A stretch of 64,000 nt of DNA, taken from contig CALABS010000040.1 in the NCBI GenBank assembly GCA_937887565.1, forward strand, positions 62,001-126,000, read 5' to 3'. Shown piece after piece: positions 8,251 to 17,088 of this stretch; the stretch's first letter is position 1; each line of letters begins with the position of its first letter. The stretch comes from an uncultured Rhodospirillaceae bacterium. GTDB taxonomy: Bacteria > Pseudomonadota > Alphaproteobacteria > Rhodospirillales > Magnetospirillaceae. The position numbers and the translations under genes are program-made. Under the pieces are notes generated by a model. The model saw only the letters and a list, made by a program, of their open reading frames with translations. It searched no databases and was not told where the DNA came from.

Positions 8251-8729
8251 CGGGCGCCGATCTCGTCGACCTTGGCCTTGAGCGCCAGACGGTCCAGGCT
8301 GGCGATGGGCAACTCCACGAACACCTCGATGCGCCGCTTGATCTGCTTGAACACATCCAGGAACACCGCCTTGCGCTCGGCATGGGCGCCCTCGGCCGCC
8401 GCCGGATCGGGAAAGCCCCAGTGCGCGGTCATGGGCTGGCCCGGCCAGACCGGGCACACCTCGCCGGCGGCCGAGTCGCAGACGGTGAACACGAAATCCA
8501 TCCGGGGTGCGCCGGGGGCGGCGAACTCGTCCCAGCTCTTGGAGCGATGGCCCTCGGTCGGCAGGCCGGCGGTCGCCAGCGTCTCGACGGTCAGCGGGTT
8601 GACGGCGCCGGTGGGGTGGCTGCCGGCGGAAAAGGCCTGGAAGCGCCCCTTGCCAAGGGCGTTGAGCAGCGCCTCGGCCATCACCGAGCGGGCGGAATTG
8701 CCGGTGCACAGGAACAGCACATTGTACAT
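8247..8729 (-). CDS. arsC: Arsenate reductase, low-molecular-weight phosphatase type
   Basis: About 160 residues. The P-loop CTGNSARS near residue 8 and a later Cys pair (FTVCDSAAGEVCPVWPG) match thioredoxin-coupled ArsC, where three cysteines relay electrons to reduce As(V) to As(III). The product is then exported by the ACR3 permease encoded next. The start used is MYNVLFLC at 8729; an upstream ATG at 8741 would add four residues and overlap arsR. It lies between arsR and acr3 in one operon. Confidence 0.92.
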   Translation of the reverse strand: MYNVLFLCTGNSARSVMAEALLNALGKGRFQAFSAGSHPTGAVNPLTVETLATAGLPTEGHRSKSWDEFAAPGAPRMDFVFTVCDSAAGEVCPVWPGQPMTAHWGFPDPAAAEGAHAERKAVFLDVFKQIKRRIEVFVELPIASLDRLALKAKVDEIGAR

Positions 8730-8737
8730 GGCGGACC

Positions 8738-9142
8738 TCATTGGCAGAAGGCGACGGCGTCGACGGCCGCGGCGCCCTGGTCGCACAGGGTTTCGAGGGA
8801 CAGGGACTGGACCCGGGCAAGCCGCGCCCGGTCCTCGTTGAGGGCGGGATCGTCGCCGACCCGCTCCTGGATCATGATCAGCATGGCCAGTGCGTAGGGG
8901 TTCACCGCCCGGTCGGCGAGACGGTAATGGACCCAGCGGCCCTGCTTGCGCTGGAACACCAGGCCGGCCGATTTCAGGACCGACAGGTGCTTGGAGATGG
9001 TGGCCGGCGCCAGGGCCAGCACGGCGGTGATCTGGCAGACGCACAGCTCGCCCGGCTCCAGCAGCTTGAGGATGCGGACCCGGGAACGGTCGGCGACGGC
9101 GCGGGCGACGATGTCGAAGGCTTCCAGCATGGCCGGCACCAT
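8738..9142 (-). CDS. arsR: ArsR family metalloregulatory repressor
   Basis: 134 residues with a winged-helix fold: a helix-turn-helix at APATISKHLSVLKSAGLV and a wing at RKQGRWVHYRL. The metal-binding motif ELCVCQ sits at the start of the recognition region, the classic As(III)/Sb(III) sensor site. Binding of arsenite releases the repressor from DNA. A perfect 11-bp inverted repeat begins 4 bp upstream of the start codon and is a good candidate operator for autoregulation of arsR-arsC-acr3. ATG at 9130 is an alternative start. Confidence 0.93.
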   Translation of the reverse strand: MVPAMLEAFDIVARAVADRSRVRILKLLEPGELCVCQITAVLALAPATISKHLSVLKSAGLVFQRKQGRWVHYRLADRAVNPYALAMLIMIQERVGDDPALNEDRARLARVQSLSLETLCDQGAAAVDAVAFCQ

Positions 9143-9145
9143 AAA

Positions 9146-9171
9146 TTCATTTCGCCGAAGGGCGAAATGAA
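9146..9171. promoter_or_regulatory. Perfect inverted repeat, candidate ArsR operator
   Basis: TTCATTTCGCC and its exact reverse complement are separated by GAAG. The repeat lies between arsR and the divergent secreted-protein gene at 9279, directly against the arsR start. Position and symmetry fit an ArsR dimer site. The hairpin could also act in the arsR leader RNA. Confidence 0.7.
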
Positions 9172-9278
9172 GAATTCATGACACCGGCCCGATGGCGTGC
9201 GCCGCTTCCCCGTCCGGGCCGGGAACCGCCCGGCCGGCGAGCTGTTCTCCACCGCAGGATCAACCGGGAGGCACGCCC

Positions 9279-9794
9279 ATGCGCATCATCATCGCCACCG
9301 CCGCCGTCCTGCTTTCGGCCGGGCCGGCGTTCGCCCAAGCCCAGCCCGAGGGGCAGCCGGGGGCCGGCCAGCAGTTGTCCGAGTTGCAGGCCGCCGAGAA
9401 GGAGCCGTTCGGCAGCTATCTCACCGACTCCCAGGGCCGGGCGCTCTACATGTTCACCGCCGACCAGAAGGGCGCCCAGCAAAGCGCCTGCATCGGCGCC
9501 TGCGCCGAGGCGTGGCCGCCGGCCGTCGCCCAGGACCAGCCCAAGCTGGGTGAGAATCTCGACCAGTCCAAGCTGGGCACCATCCAGCGCGAGGGCGGCG
9601 CCAGCCAGGTCACCTACAACGGCTGGCCGCTCTACTACTTCGCCCAGGACACCGCCGCCGGCCAGGTCGCCGGCCAGGACAAGCAGGGCTTCGGCGGCGC
9701 GTGGTACGTGATCGGCACCGACGGCGAGCCCATCCGCGCCAGCGAGCAGAAGGCCGCCACGCCGGAGGGCGAGCAGCCCGAACAGTCGCGATAA
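9279..9794 (+). CDS. Secreted COG4315-type lipoprotein-repeat protein
   Basis: 171 residues with a Sec signal peptide (residues 1-20, cleavage after AFA). Two copies of the COG4315 repeat follow: one with GRALYMFTADQKG and CIGACAEAWPP, the other with YNGWPLYYFAQD. Proteins with these repeats are small periplasmic or secreted proteins of unknown function. GGGAGG lies 7 nt before the ATG. The gene is divergent from arsR and shares its intergenic region, so it may respond to the same regulator, but there is no direct evidence. Confidence 0.8.
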   Translation: MRIIIATAAVLLSAGPAFAQAQPEGQPGAGQQLSELQAAEKEPFGSYLTDSQGRALYMFTADQKGAQQSACIGACAEAWPPAVAQDQPKLGENLDQSKLGTIQREGGASQVTYNGWPLYYFAQDTAAGQVAGQDKQGFGGAWYVIGTDGEPIRASEQKAATPEGEQPEQSR

Positions 9795-9886
9795 TCCACG
9801 GACTCTAACCGTTTGCCCGGCTTGGCCGGGCAAGCGGTTTCGAGTCATCCTTCCGATGCTGTGAAATGCGGTCGGGAGGCATGGTC

Positions 9887-10255
9887 ATGGCGGCGGAAGG
9901 AGCGACCGGCGGATTCCTGGCGTTGGGGCCGTTCGGCTACCTGTACTTCACCGGCATCGTGGGCGTCGCGATCCTGATGGTCTGCGCCCATTGGCGGGAC
10001 CTGTTCGCCAGCGCGCTGCCCGCCGCCGCGCCGGCCGATCCCCGCGACGGCGACCGCCATGTGCTGACCCTGCTGGGCCCGGACGGCCGCCCCAATCCGG
10101 CCCGCTACGAGCTTCACGACGACTACCCCTCGGCCCTGGCCCGCCAACGGGACCTGGCAACGCGCGGCCAGGGCAGCGTCGTCCGCCACGCCGAGACCGG
10201 CGCCACGCGGGTGGACCTGGACATCCTGGAAACCTACCGGCGGATCGCCTTCTGA
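9887..10255 (+). CDS. Small membrane-anchored hypothetical protein
   Basis: About 122 residues with one hydrophobic segment near the N-terminus (LGPFGYLYFTGIVGVAILMV) and a soluble C-terminal part rich in charged residues. The ATG at 9887 is preferred because GGGAGG lies 7 nt upstream; ATGs at 9866 and 9881 are in frame. The 3' end overlaps the convergent chaC gene by 22 bp. No family was recognised. Confidence 0.6.
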   Translation: MAAEGATGGFLALGPFGYLYFTGIVGVAILMVCAHWRDLFASALPAAAPADPRDGDRHVLTLLGPDGRPNPARYELHDDYPSALARQRDLATRGQGSVVRHAETGATRVDLDILETYRRIAF

Positions 10256-10836
10256 CCACCGTCCACCAGCCGCAACAGCCGGTGCAACGCGCCCTCGCGC
10301 AGGCCGAGCGCATCCATGTGGTCGATGGTGCTGGCCAGGTAGTCGCGGCTGGAGCCGCGCGGCCCCACCCCCTGGCGGATCAGCGCCGCCCCCTGCTCGG
10401 CGGTGCCTCGCCAGTATTGGGGATGGGCCCGGTCGACGGTGAAGCAGTAGGCCGGCACCCGCCGGCCGTCGTCCAGGCAGACGCCGACGGTGCGGGGGAT
10501 GTAGACGTTGGTGACCATCTCGCGGTCATGCAGCATCGCCCGCACCCCGGGCCACTCGGCGGCCGCCACCCGCAGCGCCCGCCCGACGCAGGAGCCGCCC
10601 CGGTCCAGCCCCAGCACGAGGCCCGGCCGCTCGGGGGTGCCGCGATAGATGGTGGACAGGATGCACATGGCACGATGCCAGCCCACCAGCCGGGCGGCGC
10701 GGGCCTCGGCCGGCACGAAGTCGGGACGCCACATCAACGAGCCGTAGGCGAACACCCAGACGTCGCCATCGGCCTCTTGCGCCGGTCCCGGGGCGGGACT
10801 ACACCGGGGCGTGCTGTTGCGAGGAAAACCGCTCAT
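10234..10836 (-). CDS. chaC: ChaC-like gamma-glutamylcyclotransferase
   Basis: 200 residues. The substrate-binding motif VFAYGSLMW is near residue 28, and the acidic catalytic position fits the segment around DREMVTNVYIPR. ChaC enzymes cleave glutathione to 5-oxoproline and Cys-Gly in the cytosol. The start codon at 10836 overlaps the start codon of the divergent DUF2125 gene within a shared CATG. Confidence 0.88.
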   Translation of the reverse strand: MSGFPRNSTPRCSPAPGPAQEADGDVWVFAYGSLMWRPDFVPAEARAARLVGWHRAMCILSTIYRGTPERPGLVLGLDRGGSCVGRALRVAAAEWPGVRAMLHDREMVTNVYIPRTVGVCLDDGRRVPAYCFTVDRAHPQYWRGTAEQGAALIRQGVGPRGSSRDYLASTIDHMDALGLREGALHRLLRLVDGGQKAIRR

Positions 10837-11866
10837 GTCCCTGCGTCGCGCCGTTCTGCTCGTGGCCGTCCTCGCCGTGGCGGCGGCGGGGGCCTATGCC
10901 GCCTATTGGTTCCACGTCGCGGCCGAGCTGCGCAAGGGAATTGAGGCCTGGGCCCAGGATCGCCGGGAGCTCGGCTGGCGGGTGGAATGGGACGGGCTGG
11001 CGGTGGGAGGCTTCCCGCTGACGGTCGAAGCGCGGCTGGCCGCGCCCCGCCTCGCCTCCCCCTCGGGCCTGGATTGGCTGGCCGACGCCGTCACCGCCTC
11101 GGCCAGCCCCTCCGACCTGACCCTGGTGACGGTGACGGCGGCCGGGCCCCACCACCTCGCCTGGCGCGACGGCCCCCAGGCGAATATCACCGCCGAGATG
11201 GCCTCCGCCGTCATCGATCTCACGCCGAGCGGCCGGCTGGACGACGCCAGCCTGGTGGCGCAAGGTGTCGTGGCCGCCATCGATGGCGGCGGCGAACCGG
11301 TGCGGATGGGATCCGTGGCCGCCAGCCTCGATCCCGCCGCCGCGCCCGCCGCCGGTCACGAGGACACGGCGGCCACCTTTTCGCTGACCGTGCAGGACGT
11401 ATCGCTGCCGCCGCAGACCGGACTGCTCATGGACCGGACCATCGCCCTCGTCGAGGCCCAGGGCCGTCTGATGGGGGCGATCCCGTCCGGCCCGCCCGCC
11501 GAGGCGCTGGCGGCGTGGAGCGCCGACGGCGGCACGGTGGAACTGGACCGCCTCGCCGTCGATTGGGCGCCGCTGGCGCTGGAGGCCGAGGGCACCCTGG
11601 CGCTGGACCCCGCCTTGCAGCCGCTGGCCGCCCTGTCGGCGCGGGTGCGCGGCCACGGCGAGCTGATGGACCGTCTCGCCGCCGCCGGGGTGATGGAGCC
11701 CGGCGCCGCCAATGCCGCCAAGATCGTGCTGTCGCTGCTGGCCAGGCCGGATTCCCGGGGCCGGCCGGCGATCCGGGTGCCCGTCACCCTCCAGGACGGC
11801 GCGCTGTATCTGGGTCCGGCCAAGGTGGGAACGGTGCCGCCCCTGACCCTGCCCGGCGGGCGGTGA
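10835..11866 (+). CDS. DUF2125 domain-containing membrane-anchored protein
   Basis: 343 residues. A signal anchor (residues 5-24) precedes a long periplasmic part whose start, GWRVEWDGLAVGGFPLTVEARL, is characteristic of DUF2125. This family resembles AsmA-like envelope proteins in repeat pattern but has no assigned role. GAGG lies 10 nt before the chosen ATG at 10835; an earlier ATG-equivalent at 10811 is unlikely. Confidence 0.8.
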   Translation: MSLRRAVLLVAVLAVAAAGAYAAYWFHVAAELRKGIEAWAQDRRELGWRVEWDGLAVGGFPLTVEARLAAPRLASPSGLDWLADAVTASASPSDLTLVTVTAAGPHHLAWRDGPQANITAEMASAVIDLTPSGRLDDASLVAQGVVAAIDGGGEPVRMGSVAASLDPAAAPAAGHEDTAATFSLTVQDVSLPPQTGLLMDRTIALVEAQGRLMGAIPSGPPAEALAAWSADGGTVELDRLAVDWAPLALEAEGTLALDPALQPLAALSARVRGHGELMDRLAAAGVMEPGAANAAKIVLSLLARPDSRGRPAIRVPVTLQDGALYLGPAKVGTVPPLTLPGGR

Positions 11867-11870
11867 CCAC

Positions 11871-12929
11871 CTATGCGCCGCCCTCCGTGCCCCACCACCG
11901 CCGCGCCAGCCGGAAGGCCAGCGGCGCGGCGACGATGACCATCACCACCCTGAGCACGTGGTGGGTGGAGACGAAGGCCACGTCCTCGCCCAACGCCAGG
12001 GCGATCAGGCACATCTCGGCGATGCCGCCGGGGACGAAGGCCAGCAGCAGCATGGGGAAGGGAAGCCCCGCCGCCACCGACAGCGCCCACGCCCCCCCGG
12101 CGCTGGCGGCCAGCATCAGCGCCGTCGAACCCAGCGACACCCTGAGCGTGCCGGCCACGTCGCGCCAGCCCAATCCGGCGAAGCGCGAGCCCAGCCCGGC
12201 GCCCACCACCACCTGGGCGGCCATGACCAGCTCGGCCGGCGGCCTCGACGCCGTAAGCCCGGCCAGATGGAGGGCGGCGCTGGCGGCCATGGGACCGGTC
12301 AGCACCGCCGCCGGCCAGCGCATCAGGCGGGCGGCGACCGCCCCCACCGCGGCGGCGGCGGCCATGACGCCGGCATCGGTCCATGCCAGCCCGGCCAGCG
12401 AGCCCATGGCGGCGGCCATGGGCTGGCCCTGCACGCCGGCGAGGAACCGGAACCCGAACGGCACCGCGAAGACGATCAGCAGGATGCGCAGCGCGTGGAC
12501 CAGGGCGATGGTGCGCTCGTCGCCGCCCATGGCGCCGCCGGTCATCACCATCTCGTTGATGCCGCCCGGCGCGGCGGCGAAATAGGCGGTCACCGGCCCC
12601 ATGGCGCCGAACCGGCGCAGATAGGCCATGACGGCGGCGGTGGTCGCCGCCATGGCCGCGAACAGCCCGGCCAGGGTGCCCATCCAGCCGCCGAGCCGGG
12701 GCAGCAGGTCGGGCGTGAAGGCCGAACCCAGCATCACCCCCAGCACCAGGATCATCGCCTGCCGCAGCCTGAGCGGCACCGCCGGCCCGAGGCCCGAGAT
12801 CGCCGCGACGGTGCAGGCGGTCATCGACCCCAGCATCCACGGCAGCGGCAAGGTCAGGAGGTTGAACAGGGCGCCGCCCGCCGACCCCACCGCCAGGGCC
12901 AGCATCCAGGCCCGCCATGGCGCGGTCAC
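11871..12929 (-). CDS. AbrB-family membrane permease/regulator (duplicated domain)
   Basis: 352-residue membrane protein of about ten hydrophobic segments in two related halves. Each half has a Pro-Trp-Met-Leu-Gly or FVPGGIAEM-type motif (LPLPWMLGSM, AAPGGINEMVM, FVPGGIAEMCLIAL), as in the AbrB/DUF4147-type transporter family (COG3180, E. coli AbrB, once called an ammonia monooxygenase-like protein). The substrate is unknown. The GTG start at 12929 overlaps the NAD kinase stop by 4 nt, so the two are translationally coupled. Confidence 0.8.
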   Translation of the reverse strand: MTAPWRAWMLALAVGSAGGALFNLLTLPLPWMLGSMTACTVAAISGLGPAVPLRLRQAMILVLGVMLGSAFTPDLLPRLGGWMGTLAGLFAAMAATTAAVMAYLRRFGAMGPVTAYFAAAPGGINEMVMTGGAMGGDERTIALVHALRILLIVFAVPFGFRFLAGVQGQPMAAAMGSLAGLAWTDAGVMAAAAAVGAVAARLMRWPAAVLTGPMAASAALHLAGLTASRPPAELVMAAQVVVGAGLGSRFAGLGWRDVAGTLRVSLGSTALMLAASAGGAWALSVAAGLPFPMLLLAFVPGGIAEMCLIALALGEDVAFVSTHHVLRVVMVIVAAPLAFRLARRWWGTEGGA

Positions 12930-13693
12930 GGCAGGAACTGCTCGGTGATGATGCGTTCTTCCAGATTGTGCTCGGGGTCGAACAGCAGGGTGAGGCTTTG
13001 GCCGCGGTCCTCGCGTACATCCACCTCGACCACGTCGCGGGCCTCGGTGTAGTCGGCCACCGCCGACACGGGCCGCTTGTCGGCCTCCATGATCTCGAAG
13101 GTGACGGTGGCGGTGTGGGGCAGCAGGGCGCCGCGCCAGCGGCGGGGGCGGAAGGCGCTGATGGGGGTGAGCGCCAGGATGCCGGCCCCCAGCGGCACGA
13201 TGGGGCCGTGGGCCGACAGGTTGTAGGCGGTCGAGCCGGCCGGCGTCGAGACCAGCACGCCGTCGCAGATCATCTCGTCGAGGCGTTCCTTGCCGTCGAT
13301 GCGGATGCGGATCTTGGCGGCCTGGCGTGTCTCGCGCAGCAGCGACACCTCGTTGATGGCCAGGGCCTCGCAGACGCCGCCGTCGCGCCGGCGGGCGATC
13401 ATCCGCAACGGATTGAGCACCACCGCCTGGGCCTTGTTGACCCGCTCCATCAGGCCGTGCTCGCGAAAGGCGTTCATCAGGAAGCCCACCGTGCCCCGGT
13501 TCATGCCGTAGATGGGCACGCGGAGGTCCATGTAGCGGTGCAGCGTCTCCAGCATGACGCCGTCGCCGCCCAGCGCCACGATGAGGTCGGCCTGCTCGGG
13601 CGGCACGTGCGGATAGCGGCTTTGCAGCCGCCCGAGCGCGGCGCGCGCCACCTCGGTATCGGCGGCGACGAAGGCCAGGTGCTGGAAACTCAT
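12926..13693 (-). CDS. nadK: NAD kinase
   Basis: 255 residues. The catalytic GGDG motif is in LIVALGGDGVMLETLH near residue 42, followed by NRGTVGFLMN and the NE-x8 block in ALAINEVSL, then STPAGSTAYNLSAHGPI. It phosphorylates NAD to NADP with ATP or polyphosphate. The length is typical of the short alphaproteobacterial form. Confidence 0.95.
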   Translation of the reverse strand: MSFQHLAFVAADTEVARAALGRLQSRYPHVPPEQADLIVALGGDGVMLETLHRYMDLRVPIYGMNRGTVGFLMNAFREHGLMERVNKAQAVVLNPLRMIARRRDGGVCEALAINEVSLLRETRQAAKIRIRIDGKERLDEMICDGVLVSTPAGSTAYNLSAHGPIVPLGAGILALTPISAFRPRRWRGALLPHTATVTFEIMEADKRPVSAVADYTEARDVVEVDVREDRGQSLTLLFDPEHNLEERIITEQFLP

Positions 13694-13774
13694 GGGCGAA
13701 TCCCGCCGGCTGTTCGGCGCCGGAGTATATACCGCGACGCCGAAAGGGCGCCACCCCGCCGCAGCGGCCGGCCC

Positions 13775-14188
13775 TCAGATGAACAGCATTCCGCCGTCCC
13801 GGCTCGAATCGGCCAGGAAGGTGACGACGCCGCCCTTTTCCACCGGCACGTCGGGCCTGAGGTCGTCGGGGTCCTGGCCCAGCGCCTTGAGGCCCATCTC
13901 GCAGACCATGAAGCGGACTCCCAGGGCCACGCAGGCCTCCAGCAGCTCCTCGAAGCCGGCGACGTTGCGTTCGGCGAACTGGGCGTCCATCTCGGCGGCC
14001 GGGCGGCCGTCCGAGCAGCGCATCAGCCGCCAGCCCTGGTCCCGCTCCAGGGCGCGGCCGGCCCACATGGTGAAGAAGATGGTGGCCGGGGTGTTGGAGG
14101 CGACGGCGGCGGCGGCCATCACCAGGGCGTAGTGGACGCGGTCGAAATCGCCCGAGAAGACGACGATGGACAGTCTATCCGCAGGCAT
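13775..14188 (-). CDS. DsrE/DsrF-like sulfur-relay family protein
   Basis: 137 residues with the DsrE-type start LSIVVFSGDFDRVHYALVMA and a Cys in MVCEMGLKALG at about residue 98, the position of the sulfur-carrying Cys in DsrE2-type proteins. It starts inside the 3' end of moeB (14-bp overlap), so the two are co-transcribed. An adenylating enzyme next to a sulfur carrier suggests a sulfur-transfer function, possibly for molybdopterin or thiamine; this is inference from position. Confidence 0.75.
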   Translation of the reverse strand: MPADRLSIVVFSGDFDRVHYALVMAAAAVASNTPATIFFTMWAGRALERDQGWRLMRCSDGRPAAEMDAQFAERNVAGFEELLEACVALGVRFMVCEMGLKALGQDPDDLRPDVPVEKGGVVTFLADSSRDGGMLFI

Positions 14189-14975
14189 GGGCGGTGCTCC
14201 CGTGGGCCGACAGGTCGGTGATGGTCGGCGCCTCGCCGCACAGCGGGCAGCCGGGATCGCGCGGCACCCGGACGGTGCGGAAGGCGACGGACAGGGCGTC
14301 GTAGATCAGCAGCCGGCCGGCCATGGAGTCGCCGATGCCCAGCAGTTCCTTCAGCACCTCGGTGGCCTGGAGGCTGCCCATGGTGCCGGCGATGGCGCCC
14401 AGCACGCCGGCCGACGAGCAGGTGGGCACGGCGCCCTCGGGCGGCGCCTCGCGGTAGATGCAGCGGTAGCAGGGGCCGCCCGGCCTGAAGGTGGACAACT
14501 GGCCGTCGAAGCGCAGGATCGCCGCCGACACCAGCGTCCTGCCCTCCAGACGGCAGGCGTCGTTGACCAAAAAGCGGGTGGGGAAGTTGTCGGAGCCGTC
14601 GGCCACCACCTCGTAATCGGCCAGGATGGCGCGGATGTTGTCCTTGTCCAGCCGCGCCCTGATGGGCACCACGCGGATGTCGGGATTGACGGCGGCCAGC
14701 GCCTCGGCGGCGCTGTCCACCTTGGCGCGGCCCAGCCGGGCGGTGGAATGCAGGATTTGGCGCTGGAGATTGGACAGGTCGACCACGTCGTCGTCGACGA
14801 TGCCGATGGTGCCCACCCCGGCCGCCGCCAGATAGAGGGCCACCGGCGAGCCCAGCCCGCCGGCGCCGATCACCAGCACCCGCGAATCCAGCAGCCGCGC
14901 CTGGCCCACGCCCCCGACCTCGGGCAGGATGATGTGGCGGGCGTAGCGGTGGATCTGGTCTTCAGAAAATTCCAA
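14175..14975 (-). CDS. moeB: MoeB/ThiF-type adenylyltransferase (HesA/MoeB family)
   Basis: About 266 residues. The ATP-binding motif is VLVIGAGGLGSPVALYLAAAG, and the zinc site is formed by CYRC and CPLC. The candidate thioester Cys is in GAVPTCSSAGVLGA. It adenylates the C-terminal Gly of a small sulfur carrier (MoaD or ThiS). The start is probably the TTG at 14975 (AGGA 7 nt upstream), giving an N-terminus xEFSEDQIHRYARHI; the frame extends upstream through an intergenic repeat that is unlikely to be translated. No MoaD/ThiS gene is adjacent. Confidence 0.88.
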   Translation of the reverse strand: MEFSEDQIHRYARHIILPEVGGVGQARLLDSRVLVIGAGGLGSPVALYLAAAGVGTIGIVDDDVVDLSNLQRQILHSTARLGRAKVDSAAEALAAVNPDIRVVPIRARLDKDNIRAILADYEVVADGSDNFPTRFLVNDACRLEGRTLVSAAILRFDGQLSTFRPGGPCYRCIYREAPPEGAVPTCSSAGVLGAIAGTMGSLQATEVLKELLGIGDSMAGRLLIYDALSVAFRTVRVPRDPGCPLCGEAPTITDLSAHGSTAHACG

Positions 14976-15014
14976 GGCTTGGTCCTGCGGATGAATGCCG
15001 ATGATCACCGAATG

Positions 15015-15090
15015 CGGTTTCGTCGTCCTGCCCGGGCTCGACCCGGGCATCCTTGGATCGCAGGGTCAAGCCCGGCGAAGACGGCAAGTA
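15015..15090. repeat. REP-like palindromic intergenic repeat
   Basis: Contains TGCCCGGGCTCGACCCGGGCA (21-nt window, arms TGCCCGGG/CCCGGGCA) followed by another GC-rich partial palindrome. This is the common alphaproteobacterial type of extragenic palindrome and resembles the one at 46906-46980. It fills the gap between cysK and moeB. Confidence 0.6.
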
Positions 15091-15127
15091 AAGGCCATCC
15101 GCGTCCAACGGCCGGCCCTCCCCGCCC

Positions 15128-16069
<942 letters not shown>

Positions 16070-16158
16070 CGATTAATCCCCGCGTCTCTTGTGTAGTACA
16101 CCCGTTATCTACAGCTTACACGAAATGTCCGGTCGGGCAACCGCCCATTGGGTGGAGC

Positions 16159-16614
16159 CTAGATCGTGAAGTCCAGCTTCTGGTGCGCCTCGCTGGGTAT
16201 CCCGTTCTTGTAGGAGCGCATGCAGAGCTCGTCGATGGTGATGGCGTCGAGGCGATCCATGATCTCGTCGGACAGCTCGGCCCACATGGGCCGGATGACG
16301 CTTTTCCCCAGCGGCGAGGCGGGCATGTCCTGGAAGGGGTCCTCGGCGGTCTCCATGGAGCGCACCACGCGGACGATCTCGCCCACCGAAATGCGGCGCC
16401 GCTCGCGGGCCAGGCGATAGCCGCCGCGCGGCCCGCGCACGCCCACCAGGATGCCCGAGCGCACCAGTTGCTGGAGCGTCTGTTCGAGATAGCGGCGCGG
16501 GATGCCCTGGCGACGGGTGATTTCGCGGCTTTGCACCGGTTCGCCGCCGGCGTGGTAGGCGATGTCGAGCACCGCCTCGATGGCGAACAGCATCTTCTTG
16601 GACGGACGGATCAT
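16159..16614 (-). CDS. Rrf2 family transcriptional regulator
   Basis: 151 residues. A winged helix with RRYLEQTLQQLVRSGIL and VRGPRGGYRLA is typical of Rrf2. Only one Cys (DELCMRS) is present near residue 132, so the three-Cys iron-sulfur site of IscR/RirA is absent; this fits CymR-type regulators of cysteine metabolism. Its position directly before cysK supports control of that gene. The Shine-Dalgarno AAGGAGGG overlaps the dut 3' end, so it is probably also transcribed with dut. Confidence 0.85.
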   Translation of the reverse strand: MIRPSKKMLFAIEAVLDIAYHAGGEPVQSREITRRQGIPRRYLEQTLQQLVRSGILVGVRGPRGGYRLARERRRISVGEIVRVVRSMETAEDPFQDMPASPLGKSVIRPMWAELSDEIMDRLDAITIDELCMRSYKNGIPSEAHQKLDFTI

Positions 16615-16620
16615 GGGGGG

Positions 16621-17088
16621 TCATCCCTCCTTGGTGGCGAGGCCGGTGGAGCCGAAGCCCCCGGCCCCGCGGTCGGTCGTGGACAATTCGGCGGCCTCGA
16701 CCCAGGCGCAGCGGGTCACCGGGGCGACCACCATCTGGGCGATGCGCATGCCGCGCTCGATGGTGAAGGGGGCCTCGCCCAGATTGATCAGGATGACCGC
16801 CACCTCGCCCCGATAGTCGGCGTCGACGGTGCCGGGCGAATTGAGGACGGTGACGCCGTGACGGGCCGCCAGCCCCGAGCGCGGCCGCACCTGGGCCTCG
16901 AACCCCTCGGGCAGGGCGATGGCGAAGCCGGTGGGGACCAGCGCCCGCTTGCCCGGCATCAGGGTGATGTCGGCCGGGATGCACGCCACCAGATCCATGC
17001 CGGCGGCGTGCGCCGTCTCGTAGCGCGGCGGCGGCAGGCCCTCGGCATGGGGCAGGCGGAGGATGGCGACGGAAACGGGGGCGGTCAT
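16621..17088 (-). CDS. dut: dUTP diphosphatase
   Basis: 155 residues. All five trimeric dUTPase motifs are visible, including AGMDLVACI, RPRSGLAARHGV, NSPGTVDADYRGE and the C-terminal GAGGFGSTG. It hydrolyses dUTP to dUMP, limiting uracil in DNA. Its ATG overlaps the coaBC stop by 4 nt. The order ubiE-ubiB-coaBC-dut is a common alphaproteobacterial arrangement. Confidence 0.96.
   Translation of the reverse strand: MTAPVSVAILRLPHAEGLPPPRYETAHAAGMDLVACIPADITLMPGKRALVPTGFAIALPEGFEAQVRPRSGLAARHGVTVLNSPGTVDADYRGEVAVILINLGEAPFTIERGMRIAQMVVAPVTRCAWVEAAELSTTDRGAGGFGSTGLATKEG

Noticed and set aside
7096..8841. A 581-codon plus-strand frame antisense to acr3 and arsC
   Set aside because: Composition is Gln/His/Gly-rich and it covers several real genes in antisense; no motif supports it.
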